A stretch of DNA of 64,000 nucleotides from Sternotherus odoratus (taxonomy: Eukaryota; Chordata; Testudines; Kinosternidae), in the NCBI GenBank assembly GCA_032164245.1, contig JAVMKO010000010.1, positions 30,082,189-30,146,188 on the forward strand. Reading direction: 5' to 3'. The position numbers were made by a program, and so were the translations under genes. The notes under the pieces are model-generated. The model made no database searches and was not told where the DNA came from. It saw nothing but the letters and a program-made list of their open reading frames with translations. Shown one piece after another: positions 1 through 12,100 of the stretch; positions within the stretch are counted from its first letter, which is position 1; each line of letters opens with the position of its first letter.

Positions 1-545
1 ATTTGTGTTAATGAATTAATTGTACATGGGCCACCAAATAAAATAAACCAGAAATGTTAAGGTTGGACAATAGTCATTTTTGCAAATGATCATTTAAAGA
101 GTGAAATGAGCAAGAACTTAAAAGGCTTCCTTGGCAACCTTCAGACTTTTCAGAATCGTCTCTGAGAAACATTTATACGTGACTTCAGAATTGCTGAGGT
201 CAGGGCTGACTGCAATGCATCTCTTGCAGACATGTCATCTTGTCCTTGACACAAGCAGAACGGAGATCAATTTTGGTGAAAAAACGAGGAAGCGAACACT
301 TCAGAGGCATAAGATCTGCAGGCCAAAAGTGGTGTTTATGACTTCTGGTTTATAGGAAGCAAATATGAGCCTGCGTCTATACACATTGAATATAATCAGA
401 ATTAAATGTTTGTTTCACACTATTGTAAAATGAAGAGCCTACATCTTTCAGATGAGGATACCATTGGATTGCATAAAACCATAAAAGGTAATGGAAAACT
501 GAAATGATTATAATATATAAAATATATACTAGCGAAAATACCTGG
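1..545. other. no gene or recognised repeat
   Basis: AT-rich unique-looking sequence. Short open frames have no codon bias or homology I recognise, and no splice-bounded exon is apparent. Confidence 0.5.
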
Positions 546-1505
546 CGTTGCTCAGGTCAGTAGGAGGTGGGGAGGGGGCAGACAGCTGAGCGAGTGCAGG
601 GTCCGTTGGATGGGGGCAGAGAGCAAACGACACCCCCACCTCACCCCCCCGACCAAACCCGACACCCCCACCTCACTCACCCCTCGACCAACCCCGACTC
701 ACATTTTCACCCCCCCCACCCAATCCCAACACCCCCACGTCTCCCCCCTACCAACCCCAACACCCCCTGACCAACACCCACACCTCACCCCCCCGTAGAC
801 CAAACCTGACACACCCACCTCACTTCCCCCCCCAACCAAACCCGACACCCCTACCTACCACCACAAACAAACCCGACACTCACACCTCACTTACCCCTCG
901 ACCAACCCCGACCCCCCTCTTCACCCCCCCAACCAAACCCAACACCCCCACCAAACCCAACACCCCCTGACCAACCCCAACAACCACACCTCACCCCTCA
1001 CCCACCCCGACACCTTCCCACCCCCTCAGACCAAACCCAACACCCCCGGCTCACTTACCCCCCGACCAAACCCGACACCCCCACCTCACCCCCCCAACCA
1101 AACCCGACAGCCCCACCTCACTTACCCTCCGACCAAACCCAACTCGGGTCCGTTGGAGGTGGGCAGGGGGCACAGAGCTGAGGGATTCCGGGTCCTGAGG
1201 GATTCCGGGGTCTGTCGGAGGTGGGGAGGGGGTACAGGATTCCGGGGTTCCGTTGGAGGGGGGAGGGGCAGAGAGCTGAGTGAGTGCGATGTCTGTTGGA
1301 GGGGGTATTATGACATCATAACTATGTCAGAGAACAGCAGCTGCCCAGCTGATGTGATTGGCCTTTAAAGAATTTCACCCCTGGGGGGCGTCAGAGGTGA
1401 GATTTGAAATTTTTTTGACCCTTACGGTCATTAGGACACCAAGACCTCTAACTGTACCAAATTTCAAGTCTCTAGCTCAAAGGGTGTGGAAGGAGTAAGC
1501 GTACA
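546..1505. repeat. unclassified interspersed repeat with C-rich minisatellite core
   Basis: The left edge carries a short palindromic motif (ACCTGGCGTTGCTCAGGT), and the right edge runs from about 1370 into an (AT/TG)n tract. Between about 640 and 1150 there are many imperfect units of roughly 30-35 bp built on GACCAAACCCGACACCCCCA, followed by purine-rich GGAGGTGGGGAGGGGG units to about 1290. I know the CGGCGTTGC-type edge as a recurring motif of animal interspersed repeats but cannot name the family. The open frames here are by-products of the low-complexity sequence. Confidence 0.55.
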
Positions 1506-1525
1506 CCCATACACGCACACACGCA

Positions 1526-1625
1526 TACACCATGACTTATATATATATATATATGTGTGTATATATATGTATATGTATATATGTGTATATATATGTATAT
1601 GTATATATGTGTATATATATATATT
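1526..1625. repeat. (TA/TG)n microsatellite
   Basis: Alternating TATATA and TGTATA tracts at the right end of the repeat above. Probably slippage-expanded. Confidence 0.9.
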
Positions 1626-1629
1626 ACAC

Positions 1630-2494
1630 AGGAAAAAGCATTCAAATGAGTTATCCTATTTTTAGAGCTAGTGGCTTCCATAACTGATTGGCCCTGGTGT
1701 CCCTCTGTGAAGATTCCATTTGACTGACACTTTCCAGTTTGACATAATGTACTTCAGCAGAGGAAATGTGGCTCCAGAATTTAAGATGCATGAGAAAAGT
1801 ACAAAACTGTCAAAGTTATTGCAAAATACATTCTGTTTGTTACAAAAAATACTTTGAAGTGCTCCTGTGGGCATTGAAACCCCCATTCAAGAAAAGTACT
1901 TAAGCAAAGTCCATGCCTGTTGAGGACACTTCTTAAACCCTACCTTCAATTCTATTGATTTCAGTTGGGCTTCAGCGCCTGCTTAAGTGTTGTCCTGAAT
2001 AGGAATGTTTTCCAGAATCAGGGTCTCAAATGTTAAGATGCATTTTCCTGCCCCTCCAAGTGCAATGGCAACTCCTTGCTTGTCTTTACAATATATTTGA
2101 AACCTATTTTTTTAAAAATAGTAGTGGGTGTTATATGTAGGTACAGAGCATGGAATATTCATGTTATGTTACTTTTCCCTCAAAAAACCCAGCTGGCATA
2201 AAGCTTAATTGGGGAATAAGGAATCCTCTCATTATCCCTTGTATGTTCTTATAGTGGACCTTTGGAAGAAAGCAAGAATAACCTGATAAAGATGAGACTA
2301 CAAATCATATGATACTAAATCTTCACAATTGTATCATCTAAAAGGGATTTTAGTACCTCTGCTTTTTTGTCATTTTCTGTGTCTGCAGATTCCTTTTGGT
2401 CCAGGTTAATATTGAAATGAGCTTTATTTTAACAAATGAAAACTCTGGGTCTGGTGAGTCATGCCCTCTTTGTGGGGTGGAGAGTGGGAGGATC
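1630..2494. other. no gene seen
   Basis: AT-rich non-coding sequence with no exon-like or repeat-like structure that I can support. Confidence 0.5.
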
Positions 2495-2502
2495 CTGTAA
2501 AT

Positions 2503-2771
2503 CAGGCTTGTCCAACCCGCGGGCCGCATGCGGCCCAGGACGGCTATGAATGCGGCCCAACACAAAATCGTAAACTTACAACGTTATGAGATTATGTCCA
2601 CAAATACTGGAGTATTTATGAAGTTTTATTACTTATATGTACATTATCTATGCTACATTGGTTTTATTTGCTCATCAGCTATCATTAGTGTTAGTGTATT
2701 TTATGTGTGGCCCAAGACAACTCGTCTTCTTCCAATGTGGCCCAGGAAAGCCAAAAGATTGGACACCCATG
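2503..2771. mobile_element. hAT-type non-autonomous element with 8-bp target duplication
   Basis: 269 bp, flanked by the exact 8-bp direct repeat CTGTAAAT at 2495-2502 and 2772-2779. The ends are imperfect inverted repeats: CAGGCTTGTCCAAC on the left, and CATGGGTGTCCAAT when the right end is reverse-complemented. The GGCCGCATGCGGCCC block near the left end and the GTGGCCCA blocks near the right end are typical of vertebrate hAT MITEs. There is no transposase, so it must have been mobilised in trans. Confidence 0.9.
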
Positions 2772-2779
2772 CTGTAAAT

Positions 2780-5700
2780 GATTAAATAGTCTGACTTTCT
2801 GACTTTCAGGTACAGCAAAGAAGGTGAGACTATGAACCTCAACTATGAATTTTGGAAAATCAGGTAATTAAAAACGTTCATTTTCTTATTTACTTTTCAG
2901 ATAAAAATGAAGCTCTGCTGTATATCAAATGAGATTTTGGAATTCACTGAAGTCCTGCCAAGAAAAAAAAAAAGGGGTAATACTCTGTTTAGGTACTATT
3001 GTTACATTGTTTCATCATATTTTATCTCTACTTTTGGAAGAGACAGAAGTTTCTATTTCTACTATTAGTCTTCATTTATCTAAGAAGGGCTATTTCTGAC
3101 ACCTCTCCAAACTCCTCCAAATATGAAGCATTAATGGCCAAGTCAGAGAGAGTTTAATTTTTTTTCCAAAATAAAATATGTATATGTCACCCCATTTAAA
3201 TCAATGGAACTACTCAGAGGAGTACATTTATATATGTGCAGAAATTTGTCCAGCATCTGGCCCAATCTGAATAGCCGCAAGGCAATGAATGTGTGTAGGT
3301 ACATGCTTTATGAGAGTATCCAAGTGCTTTACAAGCTAAATAAATATAATCAGTGTCCCTGTCAGCTGATATTTTTTTCATGAGATTGTTTCTGGGGAAG
3401 AAAGCTTTGGCTGGCACATTCACATTGCATCTGCATTAGGAAAAAAGGTGGTAGATTTTACTGTCATGGTGAACACACGGTAAATCCTAGTGTGGACAAG
3501 GCAGATGTAGTTTTTGCAAGTCTTAGCAGGACCAGGTAAACCCTAGATCATGATTTCCATGAATCTGTTCTTCATTTGAAATTATTCACTGAATGTTTTA
3601 CAATACTGTGGGTCAGCTGGTGGGTGGCTCACAAATACAAGTGGCAACTGCACACATTGGAGCTATGAAATTTGAGCTGTTTTGTTTGGACAGGTCATGT
3701 GGTATGTTAGTGTCCCCTGAGCACAACTGTCAGTCAGACCTAGTCTGCATTTGATAAATTATTCTGTTTAGTTACGTCAGATCAGCTTTGAACAGCCCTC
3801 ACTTCTGGCTCTCCGGTTTGAAAGTATAGTCTGCAACTGACTGCTCAGAGGTGTTGCTCTCTATGCAACAGGGCAAGCTGGATCTAAATTCTGTGTCTCT
3901 GTTGCTGGATTTTGTGGCACAATAGAAGTTTTTATGGCCATGTAAGTTTAAATTATGAAGGTTTGTAATGAAATACAGAAATAAGACCAATTAGTACAAG
4001 AACCCTCTTGTTTATTTTATTTGTTACGCTGGCCCTACATTTTCAGCTTTTATTAAATAGTGGATATTTGTATTGACAACACGTAACTGCAGTGTGGAAG
4101 CTGAAGGTTTTGGAAGTTGTATAGGGGACAGTTTTTTGTTTTTAAGGAGGAGGTGGAAGTCCGTTTCAGACTGAGAGAGCATATTAGCTGGATGTTTATG
4201 CTAGAATTATCCATAACAAAACAGCTGACATAGGGGTTGGCTTTTTCAAAAACACCTTGGTGATTTAGGAGCATAAATTCCATTCCTAAATCACTTAAGC
4301 ACTTTAGAAAATCCCACCCTAGAAGTGCTATAATTGGGGTGTTAACTGAAACCTACTGAGATGAAAGGGCAGTTCACATTTCTTGGTGTGATTTCCCCCC
4401 TCCCCCCCCTTCCCAGGCTGGCTTCAAGCTCTGGCAGACATCACTGAATTGTTTATGTTCAGCCCACCTTTCCAAGCCATCTTAGCAATTATAAAGTTAC
4501 AAATGTCATTTTAAAATAAGTTTGTCCAGGGATACACAGGCAGAGAAGTCAATATACCAGCAGGCGGAGCTAGCAGCTTCCGGGGTGGGAAAGGAGGGGT
4601 AAAGAGGACCTACAACCTGGCTCCAAGATTGAGGAAAGTGACTGAAAACCCTGAAGTAACCACCAAAGTAGTGGATGCTGTGATGGAGAAAAGAATAGTC
4701 CGTATAACACGTATTCATATAGTAGGACTCTTTCAAAAATCCCATGACTGGCAAACATTTCTGGGAAAAATATTCATCCTAAATACAGAAAGAGCTGCTA
4801 CATTACCTACGCTAAGTGTTTTATTAACCTTTTATTTTGTGCTTTGCAGTTGAGATATGGATACATAGATACATCATCTTACACAGACTATGATCACAAA
4901 CAAAAAGGAAGCAAAACCAGGTAGATACTTTTGGAATAAATGAGAAATGAGTAACTTTAGGTATAATAAAGAAAAACAGTTTAAATTTTTTCAGTGTCCT
5001 TTTGATAATTCAAATATCTTTATGTTCGAACTATAAGAAAGGCAGCTGTGCCTGAAAGGATTTCATACTGTCTAGCATTACTTTTAATGGGGAAAAAATG
5101 ACAATTTGTCCTAGATTCTTTTGACTTGTCCAGTGTTATGGTGGAGGTGGGAGTAGCGGATTTCTTATTTTTCCATAGTTCTGCAACTGAGCAGATAGCT
5201 GCTATCAATAAGTGTGTTAAGAAATCAGAGTTTTGTGGCCTAAATAGATGCTTAACTGGTAACGTCAGTAAAATTACCAATGAATGACCGTGTTTCCAGA
5301 CTAGTATGCCTGGATTTTAGGGCAGTCCCATCAGAAAGGGGGAGGGGAAAGGAATACCAACCAATCCACAATTCCTCCAGCAAATATTTGAAACATCTTT
5401 ATTGTGTTGTTTCAATCTGAAGAAAGTCAAATACCAGTGGAATATAATTTTGTATTGTGTTTTTCTACATGTTACCATAAAAGAGAAAATTGCTCCAGGC
5501 CACATGCATGACTACTATTCATGAAAGATCTCTTCACACACTACTCTGACTTAATTATTAAATTATAAATTAGATACATATAATTCCTGCCAGGTATTTG
5601 ATATCTTTTGACCCCTTCAATTTCATGATTATTTTTTCAAATTCTGTGAGGGTTCTAACCTAAAGCAACTTTTAGTATGAATGTTTTTTAAATATTAAGT

Positions 5701-5966
5701 AATTAAAAGTGAAGATTTCTAATGGGACAAACATTTTCTGTATTTCAGCTGTCCACTGGCTTCCCTTTTCAAATAACCAAGTCATTCTGCAAAAGCTCAT
5801 CTCCTTGCCTTAAAAACAAAAACCCAAAAGATCTGAGGAAGACTAGAATTCCATTTTATCACAGTGGGTTTGGGAGATTCTGAGCTATCTCTAAATCCTA
5901 ATTTTCTCCTGTAACTTTAGGGAAAGAGGTGCTACGAAGTAGACTTCCGTCTGTTTTCCTCTTGAT
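2780..5966. other. no gene seen (3.2 kb)
   Basis: AT-rich sequence with ordinary stop density in all frames. There is a C-run near 4398-4411. No transposon ends, exon with splice sites or RNA gene could be supported. Confidence 0.5.
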
Positions 5967-6026
5967 GTTTGGGAATAAAAATCAAAGCAATTAGTAGAAT
6001 AGGAAACTCCTTTTGTTCTCTTTCCA

Positions 6027-6029
<3 letters not shown>

Positions 6030-6063
<34 letters not shown>
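6030..6063. repeat. (TC)n microsatellite
   Basis: About 16 TC units just left of the LINE fragment. Confidence 0.95.
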
Positions 6064-6066
<3 letters not shown>

Positions 6067-6399
6067 GTACCTTGTCACCAATGTTCATGATGGGTCACCC
6101 AATAAGAACTTTATATTGGGCACTGGCAGGTCACCTTATGATTTAGTTCTGAAAAGTTTTCCTGTTAATTTTAACCATTTTATTTCCCCAAATGAGCTAG
6201 AGGATTTTCTAACATCTTATGGTAAACCTTTACTGGAATATTCTGGAAGAGCAAGTGATCCTCAGGAACAACATTATTGTTATGGCAGTAATGTTGCCAA
6301 ACCACACTATAATCATCTCGTTTTTCAGTCACTTTTGAAAAAAATGTTTAACAAGCACAGGTGTCTGGATTCATATGATGCTGTTAAATGGGAAATAAA

Positions 6400-8290
6400 A
6401 TTATGTGGTAGTCCATGTTATGTGGTGATAGACCAAATTAAATTTAAAATGAATTTGTAGCCTTGTCTGACATTGATCTTTAATGCAAATTGATATGACT
6501 TGCAATTTTGTATAATTGATTTTAAAACCTAAAACCTTCCTAAATGCCATTCTTTTGTGGGATTCAGCAATCAGGAATAGGACTTCATCCATAAAAAATG
6601 CTATATTATAGATTGACTTCTTAGCATATAAATCCTGTATTTGCTGAATTTTTCTAATTTTTTGTGCAAATGTATTCTTGGTTAAAACAAACAAGGTGGG
6701 GAATAGTGGACAACTTTGCTGAAGGCCTCTACAAAATGAGAGGCACTCTGAATATTTATTATTGACTCTTTCTTTAGCTTTTATAGATTGGTATAAGATT
6801 TCAGTCCATTTTTTTCTTTCTAAACTTAGTCCCTTAATAAGCTTCCATTTAACTTGCTCATAGATCTTTTCCACTTTTAGTGATAGTAACATACCTGACC
6901 TCCTTACCTTTGATAGGCTTGAATGGATCATAGCCAGTAACCTGTGAGTATTATATAATAGTTGGCTTCCCTGATTAAATCCCATTTGATATATACTAAT
7001 TATTTTAAGCATAAATAATTCTGTCAATACCTTTGCAAAACTCTTAAATTCTATATTTGACAATGAGATGTGTATACGTGAAGTATATTCAATCTTATAT
7101 CTTTTGGCCTTTAAAATCACAGCAATATGGACTTCTTTCTTCATATCTGCTAATGCTTTGGAGTCCTGAAAATTATTTAGACGTTTGGGGGAAAGGTGAT
7201 AAGTCAAAGATTTGTATAATTCAATGGAGAATCTTTCCATACTAGATACTTTACTTGAAAACATATTTTGAATGATTGATTTGACTTCCTCAAATTCTTT
7301 CTGCAGATGTTCAGGTATAACTGGGAGCCCAGCTTCTCCAGTGTAAGAACTTGTATGACAGTGCATCTCACTGTTGTGTTCCCTCATACTAATCATGCTA
7401 TTTTTTTCTTTTTCCTGTCTTAGCCTATATGCTGAATTGTTATGGCCCTTATTTCCCATCCCATTGTACTTTTGTTTAAACTGATACACAATACATTCTC
7501 TTTTTTCTGGCCACAGAACAGAGAGTTGTCCTCTAAGGGAGGGAGGTTTATCCAGCATTTTCCTTGCATCTGTCTTTTTGTGTAACTTCTCTATTTTTTT
7601 TATTTCAGAGAGAAAAAACTTGTCTTTATTTTTTTCCCTTTTAATTCTGAAGAATGTCTTAATTAATTTCACGCTCAATACTGCCTTATAAACTTTGCAT
7701 AGTGAATTGGTATGTAAGTTTCCATTTTTGTCACTATTGAAAGACATTTTGGTTTTGCTAATTACATCATTCAATACTATAGGGTTTTCAAATAATGGAT
7801 TATTTAGGTCCCAGATGCTATGCCTCCTACAACCAAACAAATCTCTAAGTGTTGGCATGCTAGGAATAGGGACTAACCATGTAAGCTCAACTCCCTTTGC
7901 CTCAGTCAGAAAATCCTTTAAGCAAGCAGACCGAGATATACAATCAATTTGCATGAACAGCAAATGGTGATATGAATAAAGCAAATAATCCTTCATGAAT
8001 GGCTTCACATTCTTCCATGAATCCAGTAGACTGAACTGGGAAAGATTTTGTTTCAAATATGAGCCAGGAGAATTGGGTTCCTCCTTTCTACTATCTGATC
8101 TATCAGCTGTAGGATTTGAGGTGAGATTTAAATCTCCCTCTCTAATGAGATCCTCAAAAGAAAATGTCAAGACAGGAAGAATAGCATTGGGAAAGGCTCT
8201 TTGTCCAGTGTTAGGAGCATATACCAAGCACAGGGTAATTACTCTGCCCAGTAGATTTCCTTTAACTGTTATGAATTTCATCATCTTAAC
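6400..8290 (-). mobile_element. L1/Tx1-like LINE ORF2 fragment with a 627-codon open frame
   Basis: The minus-strand frame 8284-6401 encodes a recognisable but decayed ORF2 of the L1/Tx1 branch. Residues 1-60 hold the end of the apurinic-type endonuclease (VYAPNTGQR, then GDLNLTSNP, like the family GD-N motif). Residues 200-300 are the linker (IKKIEKLHKKTDARKMLDK, YRLRQEKEKNSM). Residues 400-600 are reverse transcriptase (SFAKVLTE, LLAMIHSSLSKVRRSGMLLS, QQSCPLFPTLFVL, GFKINYTKLQVI). The catalytic positions are degraded: family LSLD...FD reads LSLKVEKIYE and FADD reads FMDE. The enzyme should therefore be inactive. It is truncated at both ends; nothing 3' of about 6400 matches. It lies downstream of the NRG4 3' end. 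A stop-free frame this long in a dead element is odd; chance and exaptation cannot be separated from one sequence. Confidence 0.85.
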
Positions 8291-8960
8291 ACTATTTTAC
8301 TTCAAGCTGAAGTCTCTTAGCTAGGAGGCTGGCCAACAAGGTGATGTTTCAAGACCGGGTGGGGAACCATTGAATCACTATTTAAAACAAAAATGTAGGT
8401 CTCTTATTAGCTGGAGAGAAAGTGGAGGGAGAGGCCCTTTTATCCACATCTGGTGAGTGTCTGAAGTCAGCCAAAGTCTGTACATATATCCCAGCTATGT
8501 TTTGAAACCACTGGATTGAAACAGTCCCTTGACCCCTTGTGCTGCTTCCAGGCTTTCCTGTGAGAAGCGGACAATCTGGTGAAAACCTCTAAGATGATAT
8601 CATACCCTTTACATGGTGAAATACCTCAAAGATTGTCATGCTCCCTGTCTTTGCACTGGGAAAAGAAAGAACTCCCACATAGAACTACTTGGCTGCAGAG
8701 AGCCTGCAATACATTTGTCGGGAAAGCTCACAAAAGATTCAAAAATGGTTCTAATGATTCTCTACAATGTAACTTCCCTTCTTTGAAAGTAATCAGGCAC
8801 TCTGATAAATGTAACTATTTTTCCTTATTATGATCTATGTACCATCTTCTCCCAGTACATTAGCAGATTTATTTGTTTCTAATTTCTTCTTTGTTCATCC
8901 TGGTAACCAGGCCCTCCACAGCACCTGTTATGGTCCCTCTGCATGTTGCTCTCCCATGGT
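8291..8960. other. region between LINE fragment and NRG4 3' end
   Basis: Non-coding. If NRG4 uses a distal polyadenylation site, part of this would be 3' UTR. No repeat recognised. Confidence 0.4.
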
Positions 8961-8966
8961 TCCTGT

Positions 8967-8980
8967 TTTATTGCTTTATT
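8967..8980 (-). terminator. candidate NRG4 polyadenylation signals
   Basis: Two AATAAA hexamers on the minus strand (complements at 8967-8972 and 8975-8980), about 90-105 nt downstream of the NRG4 stop codon. They are the nearest signals in the right orientation. Use would give a short 3' UTR; longer UTRs are possible. Confidence 0.45.
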
Positions 8981-9070
8981 CTGTTATCTCTAAAAAGTTA
9001 AAAAAAAATAGTTGTTATTAATAACAATTACCCTTCTCTTCCTCCCCAAGAATAACCCTGCTACTTAATT

Positions 9071-9164
9071 TCAAATGTACTCACTGTTGCAGCCATTGCT
9101 GCTGGTAGTCTCAACCAGGCTGGCACCACGTTCTCTTGAGCTGGCCCTTCGAATGTTGGCCTTC
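9071..9164 (-). CDS. NRG4: NRG4 last coding exon: cytoplasmic tail
   Basis: Acceptor ATTCACGGTCAG, then 94 nt to a TGA at 9071-9073. It encodes KANIRRASSRERGASLVETT and ends NGCNSEYI. The RASS and LVET patches match mammalian NRG4; the last ten residues differ, and the HEQH-type terminus is absent. The polypyrimidine tract before the acceptor is poor, so the exon could be alternatively used; NRG4 tail isoforms are known in mammals. Confidence 0.9.
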
Positions 9165-12100
9165 CTGACCGTGAATAAATGACCAAAAAAAATGGGGATG
9201 GAGGAGAGATGAAGAAACAGAATGAGAATAGTGGTCAGAGAAGAGAGACTCAGTAAATGAATGGTGCTTTCACTAACAATGTAAATATTAGCACTTGACA
9301 AAACCTTAGTATTCAGCCCCTTTGTGGGGTAGGGGAGAAACAGAAGAAACTTGCTCAATACCACACAGCATGCCTGTAGCAGCACAGGAGTGGAATTCAG
9401 TGTATGGATCCCAGCTAATGTTGTTGCTCCAGGCTGTTTCGAAGGTCTTTATTATGTAATTGGGCACGATAATACAATTTTAACTAATTAATCATTTAAA
9501 TCTGCTAAAAGCCGATTCAAAATGAAGAAAGGGATGCTTTCTACACAGCTGTTTTAAACATAGCTAACCTTCTTTTGAAGAGCTCAGTGGAGCTTGAAAG
9601 CTTGTCTCTTTCACCAACAGACGCTGATCCAATAAAATACACTAGCTCACATCTTGACTCTTTTTTTAAAACAAAACAAAACACTTTAGACATCTGTCTT
9701 AAAAGAAGCTGTCAGTTCTTCTCCTTTGTGTCCAGTTTTTGTCCTATTGTGACTAATTCCTCCACACAATGTGTTGCCTTGATGGCTCTATTCCTAGATG
9801 GTGTTTTTTAGATGGATGGCTCTGATCTTGCTTTTTTATATATTCTTCTCACAGAGGTAATTTAACCAGTCAACATGGATTTATATTATGTCAATGATTC
9901 ACAGATCTATAACTATCCCTAGTGTTCATTTGCCCCCTTCTATGCTGTATTCTGACCCTTTCAATTCTATTGGGAGAATTCAAGTCATAATGTCCTCTAA
10001 CTTAACACAATGAAAAAAAAACCTGTCTCAGGTGGATTAATCAGCTACCTCTTTTACTCTCTTCTAGTATACCTTCTACAGCCTTCTCCTGGGCTTAGGA
10101 GCCCCAGGGGACTTCCACAGATATTTTGACTTGCTTGTAGTGAAATCGGCCTTTTGCTCTTTTAGTAACACTAAGCACTGTGAATCCCTTCCTACTTTCC
10201 TCAGTGGTCTTTCTTCATTCCATTTTTTTTAGTTCCATTTAGATTTCAGCTGGAGTGTGCCTAGATTTGCATAGTGGTGAGGGGAATGTCCAGAAGCTCT
10301 CTCTTCTCCCACCCCCCCTGGGTGCTGTACAGGAACCTGGCACGCTCAGTCCTTGCTCTTGCTCAGCAACCTGGTTAAGCTAGCTGAATGGCCCCTTGCT
10401 GCTGCTCCACAACAGGGGCCAGAAGCTGGCTCTATAGCATTAATAATTGTTAAAACAGAAATTAATGTTCATTCAACTGCATTCTGCCTTCCTGAAGTTC
10501 AGCTAAACCTTGTCTACACTAGCCCTTCCCCAGAAATTACAGCACTTTTACCCTGCACTGTACACAACAAGAATGACATGAACTCACAGGCTGGCCCACC
10601 ATAAATCCCTGGAAAGACGCAGTGAGACCAGTGCACACATCACCGAGCAAACAGGAAGGGGCCTTTCAAAATTCCAAAGGAATGTACAGGGTGGGGATGA
10701 CGGTTGGTCACTTGAGGGCAGGGTGGTAGAAATCAAACTGATGACCAGAGGGGCAAGAACAGGCATTGTGGGACACCTCCCGAAGGCCACTCGCAGGGCT
10801 GTAGTCGAGCAGGATGGCTACAACAGCACCATGGCACTGTAGCCCCAGCACAGAAAGCTGTACACCTCTCGGGGTGAGTTTTTTTTACAGTGTTGCAATG
10901 GTGCAGTTCCTGTGCACTAAGTAAGTGGCTTGGCACTATGTACACCTCAGGGTTACAATGCAGAAAGGTGCCTTGTAGCGCAGAAACTTGCCAGTGTAAA
11001 CAAGGCCTTAGGCAGTAGTGAAGCATACCATATTAGGCTTCTCTGGAGTGATGAAGGCTGCAAGGCTAATATTCCCTTTATGCAGCAAGTGATGTTCCTT
11101 TCTTTATGACAAGAGAAATCAGACCCTTGTTTTTTGAGTTCTCCCACCGTAGGCTGTGTTCTACTCAGGTCCAATATGGGAAGACTGAGTTGCTGCCCCT
11201 TTGCTATTTCCCTAGGGAGGAATTCATCCTGTACATCCCCTGCACAAAGCCTGAGTCAATGGACATGGAGTTTAGGATCCACCCTGCAACCCAATGAGCA
11301 GGAAGCTGCATGCATCCTGTGTGGATGTCATTCTAGTCCCTGAGTTAGAATAGTGGCAGTATTCCCTTACACAACCCATGCACAGGGATCTTTGGTCATG
11401 AGGTCCATTTAACTATGGACTCAGTGGTCAATGCCTCCACCTCTTCCCCAGCTCCATTGCATGCACGGGGAGAGGAGTCCCCATGCTTGATCACTCCTGT
11501 GCTATGGGGGGGGAGGGGTGGGGGGGTGTGTGGGGGGGGTGTGGGGTGTGTGTGTGGGGGGGGGTGTGAAAACCTCTGTAGTTCTGTTGCATTGGGGACA
11601 CTTTTCAGCTCCTCTACCCAAAAGAAACTCTCACCTCTAAAGAACCGCAAGACTGCTGACATGTATTTTAAAAGGTCAGTAAAGGCCTTGTTTTATTATT
11701 TCAGTGAATTCACAGCCATTCTAGAAAGGTCTTCTCTCGCCACTAGCTCCTCTGGAGCTTAATGACATGGAGAAGGTTTCCTGTCTTGGTGATAGGGAGG
11801 ACTGATTTAATCAAAATGGTCACTGCAATGCTTTTGATACCCTTTACAACTGTCTCTTGAATAGCAGGAGTATTTCTATAAAATAATTTTGTTTCTTCTA
11901 ACTGAATTGGTTAAGGGGGGAAATGAACATTCATCAAGTTTCCATGACATCAGCTGATGAAACAAGTCTAGCTGTGAAAAGGGACTTTTAGTGGAGCAAC
12001 TGAGTGCTCCATAGAGGGCCCAACATGGATTTGGAGGGGTAAGGAAATGAGAAGTGCAGGAGACCTAGTCAGTCACCGCCAGGGGAAGGCTGCAAGTGAG

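Noticed and set aside
1..9070. 3' end of FBXO22, the mammalian neighbour of NRG4
   Set aside because: No frame resembles an F-box protein; it may lie left of the window.
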